From Streptomyces sp. WP-1 (GTDB lineage: Bacteria; Actinomycetota; Actinomycetes; Streptomycetales; Streptomycetaceae): DNA of 64,000 bases. Location: positions 2,480,001 to 2,544,000 of the forward strand of contig NZ_CP123923.1 of assembly GCF_030450125.1 (NCBI RefSeq), written 5' to 3'. Position 1 is the first letter of the stretch. Every line of letters starts with the position of its first letter. The notes beneath the pieces are model-generated. The model searched no databases, was not told the origin of the DNA, and saw nothing but the letters and a program-made list of their open reading frames with translations. Below, one piece after another: positions 7,302 through 15,961 of the stretch. The position numbers and the translations under genes were made by a program.

Positions 7302-8614
7302 CGCGCCCCCAACCCGCCCTGAAGCGGCGGCACTTCGCGCTCGCGCTGCCCTCCGCCCTGCTCACCGCGGGCTGTGCCGCGCCGCACCGGGGCACCGGCC
7401 GCCCCGGGGATCCGATCGTGCTGACCCTGCTCTCGCACTACTCCAGCGGGGCGCTGAAGAGCGCGCTCCAGGACCCGGTGGACGAGTGGAACGCCACGCA
7501 CGACCGGGTCAAGGTCCGTACGGAAGCGGTGGAGTTCACCGATCTGCTGACCACCTTCACGGTCCGGCAGGCGGCGGGGCAGGGCGCCGACATCATCCAG
7601 CCGTACTGCCTGTGGACCGGCCAGCTCGTCCGGGCCGGGGTGCTGCGGCCCGCCCCGGCCGCGCACACGGCGGAGATCCGGCGCGGCTACAGCGCGGCCG
7701 CGGTCGGCGCCGTGTCGGCCGGGGGCCGGGTCTACGGCTATCCCACCGAGGTGCAGACGTACGCCCTCTACTACAACGCGCGGCTGCTGCGCGCGGCCGG
7801 CATCTCCCGACCCCCGCGCACCTGGCCGGAGTTGACCGAGGCGGCCGAGCGCACCACCCGCCGGGACCGGTACGGCAACACGCTGGTGCAGGGGTTCGGC
7901 CTCTCCTCGTACGACGACTCCACCACCGTCGGGCAGACCCTCGCGCTGCTGAACGCCGCCGGGGGCACCTTCGTCGGCTTGGACGGCCGGGGCACCGCGA
8001 TCGACTCACCGGCCGGGCGGGCGGTGTTCGAGCTGGAGCACCGCCTGGTGAGCCGGGGGGCGAGCAGCCCCGGCGTCAACGTGTACCAGGCGTTCCCCGC
8101 CGGGCAGGTGGCCATGGTGATCAGCGCGGGCTGGTGGACCGGCAGTCTGAAGCCGCTGATGGGCGCGGACTACCGGGACGTGGGCGTCGCCCCCGTACCG
8201 GTCCCCCGTGCGGGGGACCGGCGCGCCACGCTCTCCACCGGATTCCTGCTCGGGGTCAACGCGGCCAGCCGGTTCCCGCGCGAGGCCTGGGAGTTCCTGC
8301 GCTGGCTCAACGCGGAGCGGACCGGCGCGAAGGGCGTGACCCGTATGAGCGCCCTCCAGGTGTCGGTCGGCTCGCTCACCGGCCGGGCCGACGACATGCG
8401 GGCGCTGCTCGGCAGGGGCGGGGACCCGAATCTGCGGCCGTTCCTGGACGCGCTGGCGTACGCGGTGCCGGAGCCGAACGTGCCGGGCGCGCAGCAGGCG
8501 AAGACACTGCTGCGCACCAACATCGAGGCGCTGTGGACCGGTCAGCAGTCGGTCGATCAGGCGCTGCGCACCACGCGCCGGCAGGTCGATCAGGAGGTGT
8601 CGCGGCTGTGGTGA
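7298..8614 (+). CDS. sugar ABC transporter substrate-binding lipoprotein
   Basis: A 438-residue extracellular solute-binding protein of the carbohydrate type. The N-terminus has a twin-arginine-like KRRHFALALP followed by a lipobox LLTAGC (Cys about 24), so it is exported and lipid-anchored. DPVDEWNATHDRVKV and the TGFLLGVNAASRFPREAWEF stretch fit the family. GTG at 7298 overlaps the acetyltransferase stop (GTGA), which fixes the start; reading the frame further upstream only shadows the acetyltransferase gene. Two permease genes follow with 4-bp overlaps. The likely cargo is a wall-derived sugar because of the NamZ neighbour. Confidence 0.9.
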   Translation: MTRPQPALKRRHFALALPSALLTAGCAAPHRGTGRPGDPIVLTLLSHYSSGALKSALQDPVDEWNATHDRVKVRTEAVEFTDLLTTFTVRQAAGQGADIIQPYCLWTGQLVRAGVLRPAPAAHTAEIRRGYSAAAVGAVSAGGRVYGYPTEVQTYALYYNARLLRAAGISRPPRTWPELTEAAERTTRRDRYGNTLVQGFGLSSYDDSTTVGQTLALLNAAGGTFVGLDGRGTAIDSPAGRAVFELEHRLVSRGASSPGVNVYQAFPAGQVAMVISAGWWTGSLKPLMGADYRDVGVAPVPVPRAGDRRATLSTGFLLGVNAASRFPREAWEFLRWLNAERTGAKGVTRMSALQVSVGSLTGRADDMRALLGRGGDPNLRPFLDALAYAVPEPNVPGAQQAKTLLRTNIEALWTGQQSVDQALRTTRRQVDQEVSRLW

Positions 8615-9564
8615 ACACGCTGGCCCCGGAGCGGGCCGGGCGTCCGGCGTCCCGCGCGCGGCCGCCGGGTCCCGGCCTCGCCGCGCGCGCCCGGCGCCGC
8701 CAGACGGTGGTCGCCTACCTCTTCCTGGCGCCGGTCCTGCTGTTCTTCGCGGTGTTCCTGGTGCTGCCGCTCGGCTTCGCGCTGCTGCTGTCGATGTCGC
8801 GCTGGGCCGGGTTCGACCCCGGGGACATCCGGCCGGTCGGCCTGGACAACTTCACGGGGCTGTTCGCGCGGGGATCGACGTTCCTGACGCCGGTCCTCAC
8901 CAACACGGTGCTGTTCGCGCTGGGGACGGTGGCCGTCGCGCTCGCGGGTTCGGTGCTCGTCGCGACCTGCGTCGACCGGCTGCGGTTCCAGGGGCTGTGG
9001 CGGACGCTGTACTTCCTGCCGATGGTGACGACCGTGGTCGCCGTCGGCAATGTGTGGAAGTACATGTACGAGCCGGGCGGCCTCGTCAACGGCGTCCTCA
9101 ACGCCCTCGGGCTCGGCTCGGTCGCCTTCCTCCAGGATCCGCGCACGGCGCTGCCCGCGGTGGTGGTCGTACAGGCGTGGGCCTCGGCGGGGTCGGCGGT
9201 CCTCGTCCTCACGGCGGGGCTGAAGTCGATCCCGCGCTCGTACTACGAGGCCGCGGAGCTGGACGGCGCCGGTGCCGGCACGGTCTTCCGGAGGATCACG
9301 CTGCCGTTGCTGCGGCCGTCGCTGCTGTTCGTGTGCGTCACCCAGTTCCTCACCGGGCTCCAGTCGTTCGCGCTGATCACGGTGATGACCAAGGGCGGCC
9401 CCGGGGACGCCACGGCGGTGGCGGCGCTGGAGATGTACCGGCAGGCGTTCTCGTACGGCGACTGGGGCACGGCGAGCGCGGCGGCGTTCGTGCTGTTCGT
9501 GGTGGTGCTGGTGATCACGCTGGTGCAGCTGTGGGTGTTCCGGCGCAAGGGGGAGGACGCGTGA
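8611..9564 (+). CDS. carbohydrate ABC transporter permease (MalF/UgpA type)
   Basis: A 317-residue membrane protein with six predicted transmembrane segments, starting with VVAYLFLAPVLLFFAVFLVL. The EAA loop reads YYEAAELDGAGAGTVFRRIT, the site that contacts the ATPase. GTG at 8611 overlaps the lipoprotein stop by 4 bp. No ATPase gene lies in the cluster. In Streptomyces such importers often use a shared ATPase (MsiK), which is the likely case here. Confidence 0.92.
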   Translation: MNTLAPERAGRPASRARPPGPGLAARARRRQTVVAYLFLAPVLLFFAVFLVLPLGFALLLSMSRWAGFDPGDIRPVGLDNFTGLFARGSTFLTPVLTNTVLFALGTVAVALAGSVLVATCVDRLRFQGLWRTLYFLPMVTTVVAVGNVWKYMYEPGGLVNGVLNALGLGSVAFLQDPRTALPAVVVVQAWASAGSAVLVLTAGLKSIPRSYYEAAELDGAGAGTVFRRITLPLLRPSLLFVCVTQFLTGLQSFALITVMTKGGPGDATAVAALEMYRQAFSYGDWGTASAAAFVLFVVVLVITLVQLWVFRRKGEDA

Positions 9565-10436
9565 GCCCTCGTCGTCACCGGTGGCCGTGGGTGTCGTACC
9601 TCTTCGTCGTGTCCGGTGCCGTGCTCATGGTGGTGCCGTTCCTCGACATGGTGATGACGTCCTTCAAGGGGCCCGGAGAGTCGGGGAGACTGCCGTACCG
9701 CTTCCTCCCGAAGGCATTCGGCTTCGCCAACTACCGCGCGGCCCTGCACCAGTTGGACCTGCCGGTGCTGTTCCGCAACAGCGTCACCGCGACGGCCCTG
9801 ATCACCGGCTCGGTGCTGCTCACCTCGTCGCTCGCCGGGTACGCGCTCGCCAAACTCCGGTTCCCGGGGCGGGACTTCATCTTCCGGCTGGTGCTGGCCA
9901 CGATGATGTTCCCGCCGTTCCTCTTCTTCATCCCGCACTTCCTGATCCTGGTGCACTGGCCGCTGGCGGGCGGCAACGACCTGCTCGGGCGGGGCGGCGC
10001 GGGGCTGACCGTCAGCATCGTGGCGCTCGCGATGCCGTTCCTCGTCAACGGGTTCGGGATCTTCCTGATGCGCCAGTTCATGGTCTCCGTCCCGGACGAG
10101 ATCCTGGAGGCCGCCCGCCTCGACGGCGCGGGCGAGTTCACCCTCTGGTGGCGCATCGTCCTCCCCCAGACCGGGCCGGTCCTCGTCACCCTCGCCCTGC
10201 TGACCTTCGTGGACGCCTGGAACGAGTACATCTGGGCCCTGCTGATCTCCACCGCCGACCCCGACGTGATGACCCTCCCGGTCGGCATCCAGCTCCTCCA
10301 GGACTACGTCGACCCCACCCGCACCATGCCGGTCGTCATGGCCGGCCTGGTCCTCAGCATCCTCCCGGTCCTCGCCCTCTTCCTGCTGCTCCAGAAGCAC
10401 TACATCCGGGGCGTGATGCTCAGCGGCCTGAAGTGA
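9561..10436 (+). CDS. carbohydrate ABC transporter permease (MalG/UgpE type)
   Basis: A 291-residue membrane protein with six predicted membrane segments and the EAA loop ILEAARLDGAGEFTLWWRIV. GTG at 9561 overlaps the preceding permease stop by 4 bp. It ends the transporter cluster. Its last 17 bases overlap the 3' end of the convergent frameshifted gene at 10420-10883. Confidence 0.92.
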   Translation: MSPRRHRWPWVSYLFVVSGAVLMVVPFLDMVMTSFKGPGESGRLPYRFLPKAFGFANYRAALHQLDLPVLFRNSVTATALITGSVLLTSSLAGYALAKLRFPGRDFIFRLVLATMMFPPFLFFIPHFLILVHWPLAGGNDLLGRGGAGLTVSIVALAMPFLVNGFGIFLMRQFMVSVPDEILEAARLDGAGEFTLWWRIVLPQTGPVLVTLALLTFVDAWNEYIWALLISTADPDVMTLPVGIQLLQDYVDPTRTMPVVMAGLVLSILPVLALFLLLQKHYIRGVMLSGLK

Positions 10437-10883
10437 GACACCAGCGCGCGTCCAGATCCGCGCACCGGACGGTGACCGAGGCGTCGGTGAGCGCGATCTC
10501 GTGCGTGCAGCCGCCCTCCCCGTCCGGGAGGATCTCGTCCAGCAGCACAGTGTCGACGAGCAGCCAGTCGATGGCGCGGTGGTGGTCGACGGCGAAGTGC
10601 CGCACGCCCGAGTAGGTGATGCGCAGCCCCGCCTCGTGCTTCCACCGGTGGGCGCGAACTCCAGCACCAGTTCGCCGCTCTTGTCGGTGGCGAGGTGGAT
10701 CCCGCACAGCTCCAGGTCTTTGACACAGCGGGTGGCACCCGGAATGTCGTAATGCCCGGGGTCGCAGGCGAAGTCCCGCGCCCCGGGCGGCAGTTCAGCG
10801 CGGATCTTCGGCAGTTTCGCCAGGTACGCCCGGGGGTCCAGGAAGAACCCGTGGTCCTGCCAGACGGCGGTGACGTGCTGCAT
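10420..10883 (-). pseudogene. conserved hypothetical gene split by a one-base frameshift
   Basis: The first ~78 codons from ATG 10883 read cleanly as MQHVTAVWQDHGFFLDP to GELVLEFAPTGG (about 10644). Continuing in that frame gives serine/arginine-rich nonsense. A second frame picks up at once with WKHEAGLRITYSGVRHFAVD and ends at the stop at 10420 with a sensible C-terminus (DASVTVRCADLDARW). One missing base between about 10640 and 10655 explains this. The intact protein would be about 154 residues. I do not recognise the family. It may be a real mutation or a sequencing error. Confidence 0.65.
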
Positions 10884-10892
10884 CGGCGTCCC

Positions 10893-12083
10893 TCACAGAC
10901 CCACGATCTGGTTCCAGCGCCGGGCGAACTCCACGCGTTCCGTGGAGGTGATGTCGCGGGCGATGGCGAGGCGGGAGCGCATCGTGGAGTCGGGGAAGAT
11001 CAGGGGGTTGTCGGCGAGGGCGGCGGTGTCCTTGTCGGGGGCGTCGGCAAGGACGTCCTTGGCGGCGGGGACCGGGCAGACGTAGTTGACCCAGGCGGCC
11101 AGCTTCGCGGCGACCTCGGGCTCGTAGTAGTAGTCGATCAGCCGCTCGGCGTTGGCCTTGTGCGCGGCCCGGTCGGGGATCATCAGGGAGTCCGACCACA
11201 GCTCGGCGCCCTCCTCGGGGACGACGAAGCGGATGTCGGGGTTGTCCGCCTGGAGCTGGATGACATCGCCCGAGTACGCCTGACAGGCGAGGACGTCGCC
11301 GCTGACCAGGTCCTTGGTGTAGTCGTTGCCGGTGAAGCGGCGGATCTGGCCCCGGCGGACCTGCCGTTCCACCTCGTCGCACATGGTGTGGAAGTCGTGC
11401 GCGGTCCACCTGGTGACGTCCACGCCGTTGCCCTGCATCAGCAGCGCGAAGGACTCGTCCAGGCCGGACAGGAGGGTGACCCGGCCCTTGAGGCCGGGCG
11501 CCCACAGGTCCTTGACCGCGCGGATCTCGCGGCCGAGCTTCTTGCGGTTGTAGGCGATACCGGTGATGCCGGACTGCCACGGCACGGTGAACCTGCGGCC
11601 CTTGTCGAAGGCGGGCGTGCGCAGCAGCGGGTCGAGGTGCTTCGCCACGTTCGGCTGGTGCGCGCGGTCCATCTCCTGCACCCAGCCCAGCCGTACGAAC
11701 CGGGCGCACATCCAGTCGCTGATGACGATCAGATCGCGGCCGGTGGACTGGTGGTTCATCAGCGCGGGGCTGATCTTGCCGAAGAACTCGTCGTTGTCGT
11801 TGATCTCCTCGACGTACTCCACGCGTATCCCGGTGCGCTTCTCGAACGCGTCGAGGGTGGGCCGGCGATTCGGGTTCTTGTCGTCGGTGTCGATGTACAG
11901 CGGCCAGTTCGCCCAGGTCAGCCGGTGTTCGGTGGCGGACGCGTCCCCCACCGAGCGATCGCCGGGCCGGACGTAGGCGGCGGGCACTCCGCAGCCGGCC
12001 AGCGCGCCGAGCGCGGCGGTGCCGCCGAGCGCGCGCAGCAGGGAACGGCGGGACACGGTCGTACGCGAAGAAGTCTGGGGCAC
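10893..12083 (-). CDS. polyamine-type ABC transporter substrate-binding lipoprotein (PotD-like)
   Basis: A 396-residue PotD/PotF-family binding protein. The N-terminus has SRRSLLRALGG (twin-arginine motif) and lipobox LGALAGCG, so it is a Tat-type lipoprotein. LTWANWPLYIDTDD, the VPWQSGITGIAYNRKKLG stretch and YSGDVIQLQADNP are typical of spermidine/putrescine-binding proteins. GTG at 12083 is the best start; upstream in-frame codons cross the terminator at 12185-12225. No permease genes are adjacent here. It lies downstream of the aldehyde dehydrogenase, which fits polyamine or GABA use. Confidence 0.87.
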   Translation of the reverse strand: MPQTSSRTTVSRRSLLRALGGTAALGALAGCGVPAAYVRPGDRSVGDASATEHRLTWANWPLYIDTDDKNPNRRPTLDAFEKRTGIRVEYVEEINDNDEFFGKISPALMNHQSTGRDLIVISDWMCARFVRLGWVQEMDRAHQPNVAKHLDPLLRTPAFDKGRRFTVPWQSGITGIAYNRKKLGREIRAVKDLWAPGLKGRVTLLSGLDESFALLMQGNGVDVTRWTAHDFHTMCDEVERQVRRGQIRRFTGNDYTKDLVSGDVLACQAYSGDVIQLQADNPDIRFVVPEEGAELWSDSLMIPDRAAHKANAERLIDYYYEPEVAAKLAAWVNYVCPVPAAKDVLADAPDKDTAALADNPLIFPDSTMRSRLAIARDITSTERVEFARRWNQIVGL

Positions 12084-12184
12084 CCCGGAAGGATGCCGGT
12101 CCCCGGTCCGGTCACACAATCGACGCTGCGTCGAGCGGGGAGCGCCCCGTCCGACACCTTGTCGATCAGCGGGGCCCGCCAAAA

Positions 12185-12225
12185 GGCGGCCCCCGCACAG
12201 GAGGTGGACCTGTGCGGGGGCCGCC
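12185..12225. terminator. strong hairpin after the aldehyde dehydrogenase gene
   Basis: Perfect 16-bp arms (12185-12200 and 12210-12225) surround a 9-base loop. It lies 19 bases after the stop of the leftward aldehyde dehydrogenase gene and upstream of the lipoprotein gene, so it probably ends or attenuates that transcript. Confidence 0.75.
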
Positions 12226-12243
12226 GGTGAGGCGCCGGGAGGG

Positions 12244-13680
12244 CTAGCCCAGCGACGTCATCACGTGCTTGATCCGGGTGTAGTCCTCGAAGCCGTACGC
12301 CGAGAGGTCCTTGCCGTAGCCGGACTTCTTGAAGCCGCCGTGCGGCATCTCCGCGACCAGCGGGATGTGGGTGTTGATCCACACGCAGCCGAAGTCCATC
12401 TTCTTGGACATCCGCATCGCGCGGGCGTGGTCCTTGGTCCACACCGAGGAGGCCAGGGCGTACTCGACGCCGTTGGCGTACTCCAGGGCCTGGTCCTCGT
12501 CCGTGAAGGACTGGACGGTGATGACCGGGCCGAAGACCTCCTTCTGGATGATCTCGTCGTCCTGCTTGACGCCGGAGACCACGGTCGGGGCGAAGAAGTA
12601 GCCCTTGTCGCCGACCCGCTTGCCGCCGGCCTCCACCCGCGCGTGCGCGGGCAGCCGCTCGATGAAGCCCTCGACCTGCTTGAGCTGGTCGGGGTTGTTC
12701 AGCGGGCCGTAGAGCACGTCCTCGTCGTCCGGCTGCCCGGTCTTCGTCTCCTCGGCGGCCTTGGCCAGCGCGGCCACGAACTCGTCGTGGATCGACTCGT
12801 GGACGAGGACGCGGCAGGCGGCCGTACAGTCCTGGCCGGCGTTGAAGAAGCCCGCCGTCGAGATGTCCTCGACGGCCTTGGCGATGTCGGTGTCCTCGAA
12901 GACGACGACGGGCGCCTTGCCGCCCAGCTCCAGGTGGACCCGCTTGAGGTCCTTGGACGCGGACTCGGCGACCGACATGCCGGCGCGCACGGAGCCGGTG
13001 ATGGAGGCCATCGCCGGGGTCTCGTGCTCGACCATCAGGCGGCCGGTGTCACGGTCGCCGCAGATGACGTTGAAGACGCCCTTGGGTAGCACCGAGCCGA
13101 TGATCTCGGCGATCAGCACCGAGGAGGCGGGGGTGGTGTCCGAGGGCTTGAGGACGACCGTGTTGCCCGCGGCGAGCGCCGGGGCGAACTTCCATACGGC
13201 CATCATCATCGGGTAGTTCCACGGCGCGACCTGGGCGCAGACGCCGATCGGCTCGCGGCGAACGATCGAGGTCAGCCCGTCCATGTACTCGCCGGCCGAG
13301 CGGCCCTCCAGCATCCGCGCCGCACCGGCGAAGAAGCGGATCTGGTCGACCATCGGCGGAATCTCCTCGGAGCGGGTGAGCCCGGTGGGCTTGCCCGTGT
13401 TCTCCACCTCGGCCGCGATCAGCTCCTCGGCCCGCTCCTCGAAGGCGTCCGCGATCTTCAGCAGGGCCCGCTGGCGCTCGGCCGGCGTGGCGTCGCGCCA
13501 GGCGGGGAAGGCGCGGGCGGCGGCCTCCATGGCGGCGTCCACGTCCGCCGGTCCGGACAGCGGCGCGGTCGCGTACGCCTCGCCGGTCGCGGGGTTGACC
13601 ACCTCGGTGGTCCGTCCGTCGGCGGCGTCCCGGAACTCACCGTCGATGTAGTTGCGCAGACGACGCAGCTCGGTGCTCAC
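12244..13680 (-). CDS. aldehyde dehydrogenase (gamma-aminobutyraldehyde dehydrogenase type)
   Basis: A 478-residue NAD(P)+-dependent aldehyde dehydrogenase of normal length. Visible motifs are VAPWNYPMMMAVWKFAPALA (cofactor entry), VVLKPSDTTPASS, the general base Glu in HLELGGKAPVVVF, and the catalytic Cys (about residue 285) in NAGQDCTAACRVLVHE. GTG 13680 is preceded by AGGAGG at 6 bases. Its neighbours (AsnC regulator, class III aminotransferase, PotD-like protein) suggest it oxidises aminoaldehydes made from polyamines. Confidence 0.92.
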   Translation of the reverse strand: MSTELRRLRNYIDGEFRDAADGRTTEVVNPATGEAYATAPLSGPADVDAAMEAAARAFPAWRDATPAERQRALLKIADAFEERAEELIAAEVENTGKPTGLTRSEEIPPMVDQIRFFAGAARMLEGRSAGEYMDGLTSIVRREPIGVCAQVAPWNYPMMMAVWKFAPALAAGNTVVLKPSDTTPASSVLIAEIIGSVLPKGVFNVICGDRDTGRLMVEHETPAMASITGSVRAGMSVAESASKDLKRVHLELGGKAPVVVFEDTDIAKAVEDISTAGFFNAGQDCTAACRVLVHESIHDEFVAALAKAAEETKTGQPDDEDVLYGPLNNPDQLKQVEGFIERLPAHARVEAGGKRVGDKGYFFAPTVVSGVKQDDEIIQKEVFGPVITVQSFTDEDQALEYANGVEYALASSVWTKDHARAMRMSKKMDFGCVWINTHIPLVAEMPHGGFKKSGYGKDLSAYGFEDYTRIKHVMTSLG

Positions 13681-13885
13681 TGCCGGCCTCCTGATCTGGT
13701 TCGAGGGTTCGAGCGGTCCAGCCCGGACGGCCGCTGCGGCTGTCCGATCACTGAGACACCCCACCCTAGTCGGCACCCCCACGTTTTCAACACCCCCAAC
13801 CCGGCCACATCTGCGAAATCCGCAAGCTTTGATCCCTCAAACAACGAATTTCATCGATCGGGGCTTGCAAAACGGACGAGACCTC
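13681..13885. promoter_or_regulatory. divergent promoter region with candidate Lrp/AsnC operator
   Basis: This 205-base gap separates the leftward aldehyde dehydrogenase from the rightward asnC-type gene and should hold both promoters. It contains a dyad TGCGAAATCCGCA (13812-13824) and 6-base arms GCAAGC (13822-13827) and GCTTGC (13863-13868) about 35 bases apart. It is locally AT-rich near 13830-13860. Autoregulation by the AsnC protein is the obvious inference. Confidence 0.5.
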
Positions 13886-14404
13886 GTGCACAGTGAGCGC
13901 GTGGCCAGTCGAAGCGCAGACCAGAGGGACTCCTCCCGCGAGTCCAGGAACGGCACCCCGCAGTTGGATGCCGTCTCCCTCGCCATCATTCAGCAGCTCC
14001 AGGAGGACGGCCGCCGGCCGTACGCCGCGATCGGCAAGGCCGTGGGCCTGTCGGAGGCGGCCGTGCGCCAGCGCGTCCAGAAGCTGCTGGACCAGGGCGT
14101 GATGCAGATCGTCGCCGTCACGGACCCGCTCACCGTGGGCTTCCGCCGGCAGGCGATGGTGGGCATCCACGTCGAGGGCGATGTCGAGTCGATCGCTGAC
14201 GTGCTGACTGACATGTCGGAAGTCGAGTACGTGGTGATGACCGCGGGCTCGTTCGACATCCTCGCCGAGATCGTCTGCGAGGACGACGACCACCTGCTGG
14301 ACGTCATCAACAAACGCATCCGGGCGCTGCCCGGCGTGCGCTCCACCGAAAGCTTCGTATACATGAAGCTGAAGAAGCAGACCTACATGTGGGGAACCCG
14401 ATAA
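13886..14404 (+). CDS. Lrp/AsnC family transcriptional regulator
   Basis: About 172 residues. A winged helix-turn-helix (AVSLAIIQQLQEDGRRPYAA, then LSEAAVRQRVQKLLDQGVMQ) is followed by the RAM/AsnC ligand domain (VGIHVEGDVESIADVL, VVMTAGSFDILAEIVCED). The start may be GTG 13886 (preceded by GGACGAG) or GTG 13901. The next aminotransferase gene starts inside its last codons, so the two are co-translated. It probably controls both divergent units in response to an amino acid or polyamine-derived ligand. Confidence 0.9.
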   Translation: MHSERVASRSADQRDSSRESRNGTPQLDAVSLAIIQQLQEDGRRPYAAIGKAVGLSEAAVRQRVQKLLDQGVMQIVAVTDPLTVGFRRQAMVGIHVEGDVESIADVLTDMSEVEYVVMTAGSFDILAEIVCEDDDHLLDVINKRIRALPGVRSTESFVYMKLKKQTYMWGTR

Positions 14405-15771
14405 CCGTGACCCAGAAGGACCTCAGCCGCACCGCGTACGACCACCTGTGGATGCACTTCACCCGCATGTCCTCGTACGAGAACTCTCCCGTCCCGACGA
14501 TCGTCCGGGGTGAGGGCACCTACATCTACGACGACAAGGGCAAGCGCTACCTCGACGGTCTCGCGGGCCTGTTCGTGGTCCAGGCCGGGCACGGCCGCAC
14601 GGAGCTCGCCGAGACCGCCTTCAAGCAGGCCCAGGAGCTGGCCTTCTTCCCGGTGTGGTCCTACGCCCACCCGAAGGCCGTGGAGCTGGCCGAGCGCCTC
14701 GCCGACTACGCCCCCGGCGACCTGAACAAGGTCTTCTTCACCACCGGCGGCGGCGAGGCCGTCGAGACCGCCTGGAAGCTGGCCAAGCAGTACTTCAAGC
14801 TGACCGGCAAGCCCACCAAGTACAAGGTCATCTCCCGCGCGGTCGCCTACCACGGCACCCCGCAGGGCGCCCTGTCCATCACCGGCCTGCCGGGCCTGAA
14901 GGCCCCCTTCGAGCCGCTGGTGCCGGGCGCGCACAAGGTGCCGAACACCAACATCTACCGCGCGCCGCTCTTCGGTGACGACCCGGAGGCCTTCGGCCGC
15001 TGGGCCGCCGACCAGATCGAGCAGGAGATCCTGTTCGAGGGCCCGGACACCGTCGCCGCGGTCTTCCTGGAGCCGGTGCAGAACGCCGGTGGCTGCTTCC
15101 CGCCGCCGCCGGGCTACTTCCAGCGCGTGCGCGAGATCTGCGACAAGTACGACGTGCTGCTCGTCTCCGACGAGGTCATCTGCGCCTTCGGCCGCCTCGG
15201 CACCATGTTCGCGTGCGACAAGTTCGGCTACGTCCCGGACATGATCACCTGCGCCAAGGGCATGACCTCGGGCTACTCCCCGATCGGCGCCTGCATCATC
15301 TCCGACCGCCTGGCGGAGCCGTTCTACCAGGGTGACAACACCTTCCTGCACGGCTACACCTTCGGCGGCCACCCGGTCTCCGCGGCCGTGGGCCTCGCCA
15401 ACCTCGACCTGTTCGAGCGCGAGAACCTCAACCAGCACGTGCTGGACAACGAGGGCAACTTCCTCCAGACGCTGCAGAAGCTGCACGACCTGCCGATCGT
15501 CGGCGACGTCCGCGGCAACGGCTTCTTCTACGGCATCGAGCTGGTGAAGGACAAGGCCACCAAGGAGTCCTTCAGCGACGAGGAGACCGAGCGCGTCCTG
15601 TACGGCTTCCTGTCCAAGGCGCTGTTCGAGAACGGCCTGTACTGCCGTGCCGACGACCGCGGCGACCCGGTCATCCAGCTCGCCCCGCCGCTGATCTCCA
15701 ACCAGGAGACGTTCGACGAGATCGAGCAGATCCTGCGGGCCACCCTCACGGAGGCGTGGACCAAGCTGTAA
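14389..15771 (+). CDS. class III pyridoxal-phosphate aminotransferase (omega-amino acid type)
   Basis: A 460-residue fold-type I class III aminotransferase. TTGGGEAVETAWKLAKQYF binds the cofactor phosphate, LVSDEVICAFGRLG holds the Asp that pairs with the ring nitrogen, and DMITCAKGMTSGYSPIGA holds the Schiff-base lysine (about residue 290). GTG 14389 overlaps asnC by 16 bases; GTG 14407 is an alternative six codons later. With the aldehyde dehydrogenase it would convert diamines or GABA-like compounds to acids, passing amino groups to pyruvate or 2-oxoglutarate. The exact substrate is not readable from sequence. Confidence 0.9.
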   Translation: MGNPITVTQKDLSRTAYDHLWMHFTRMSSYENSPVPTIVRGEGTYIYDDKGKRYLDGLAGLFVVQAGHGRTELAETAFKQAQELAFFPVWSYAHPKAVELAERLADYAPGDLNKVFFTTGGGEAVETAWKLAKQYFKLTGKPTKYKVISRAVAYHGTPQGALSITGLPGLKAPFEPLVPGAHKVPNTNIYRAPLFGDDPEAFGRWAADQIEQEILFEGPDTVAAVFLEPVQNAGGCFPPPPGYFQRVREICDKYDVLLVSDEVICAFGRLGTMFACDKFGYVPDMITCAKGMTSGYSPIGACIISDRLAEPFYQGDNTFLHGYTFGGHPVSAAVGLANLDLFERENLNQHVLDNEGNFLQTLQKLHDLPIVGDVRGNGFFYGIELVKDKATKESFSDEETERVLYGFLSKALFENGLYCRADDRGDPVIQLAPPLISNQETFDEIEQILRATLTEAWTKL

Positions 15772-15794
15772 TCAGCTGACGGTGTGACCGCGAC

Positions 15795-15840
15795 CGGCCC
15801 CGGAGCCGCCCGTTCGAGTGAGAACGGGGGCCCGGGGCCG
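15795..15840 (+). terminator. hairpin after the aminotransferase gene
   Basis: Arms CGGCCCCGG (15795-15803) and CCGGGGCCG (15832-15840) with inner pairing CCGTTC/GAACGG form a long GC-rich stem-loop 24 bases after the aminotransferase stop. Confidence 0.6.
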
Positions 15841-15961
15841 TGTGCTGTCCGGCCACCGTGCGGCGGCTGCCTAGCGTGCCAGTGACCGATCGGCCCTGCC
15901 TTCGTTCCCCCGTATGGAGGAACGGGCACGGGAAAACGGATCAGAACCGAGGTGTACGCCC

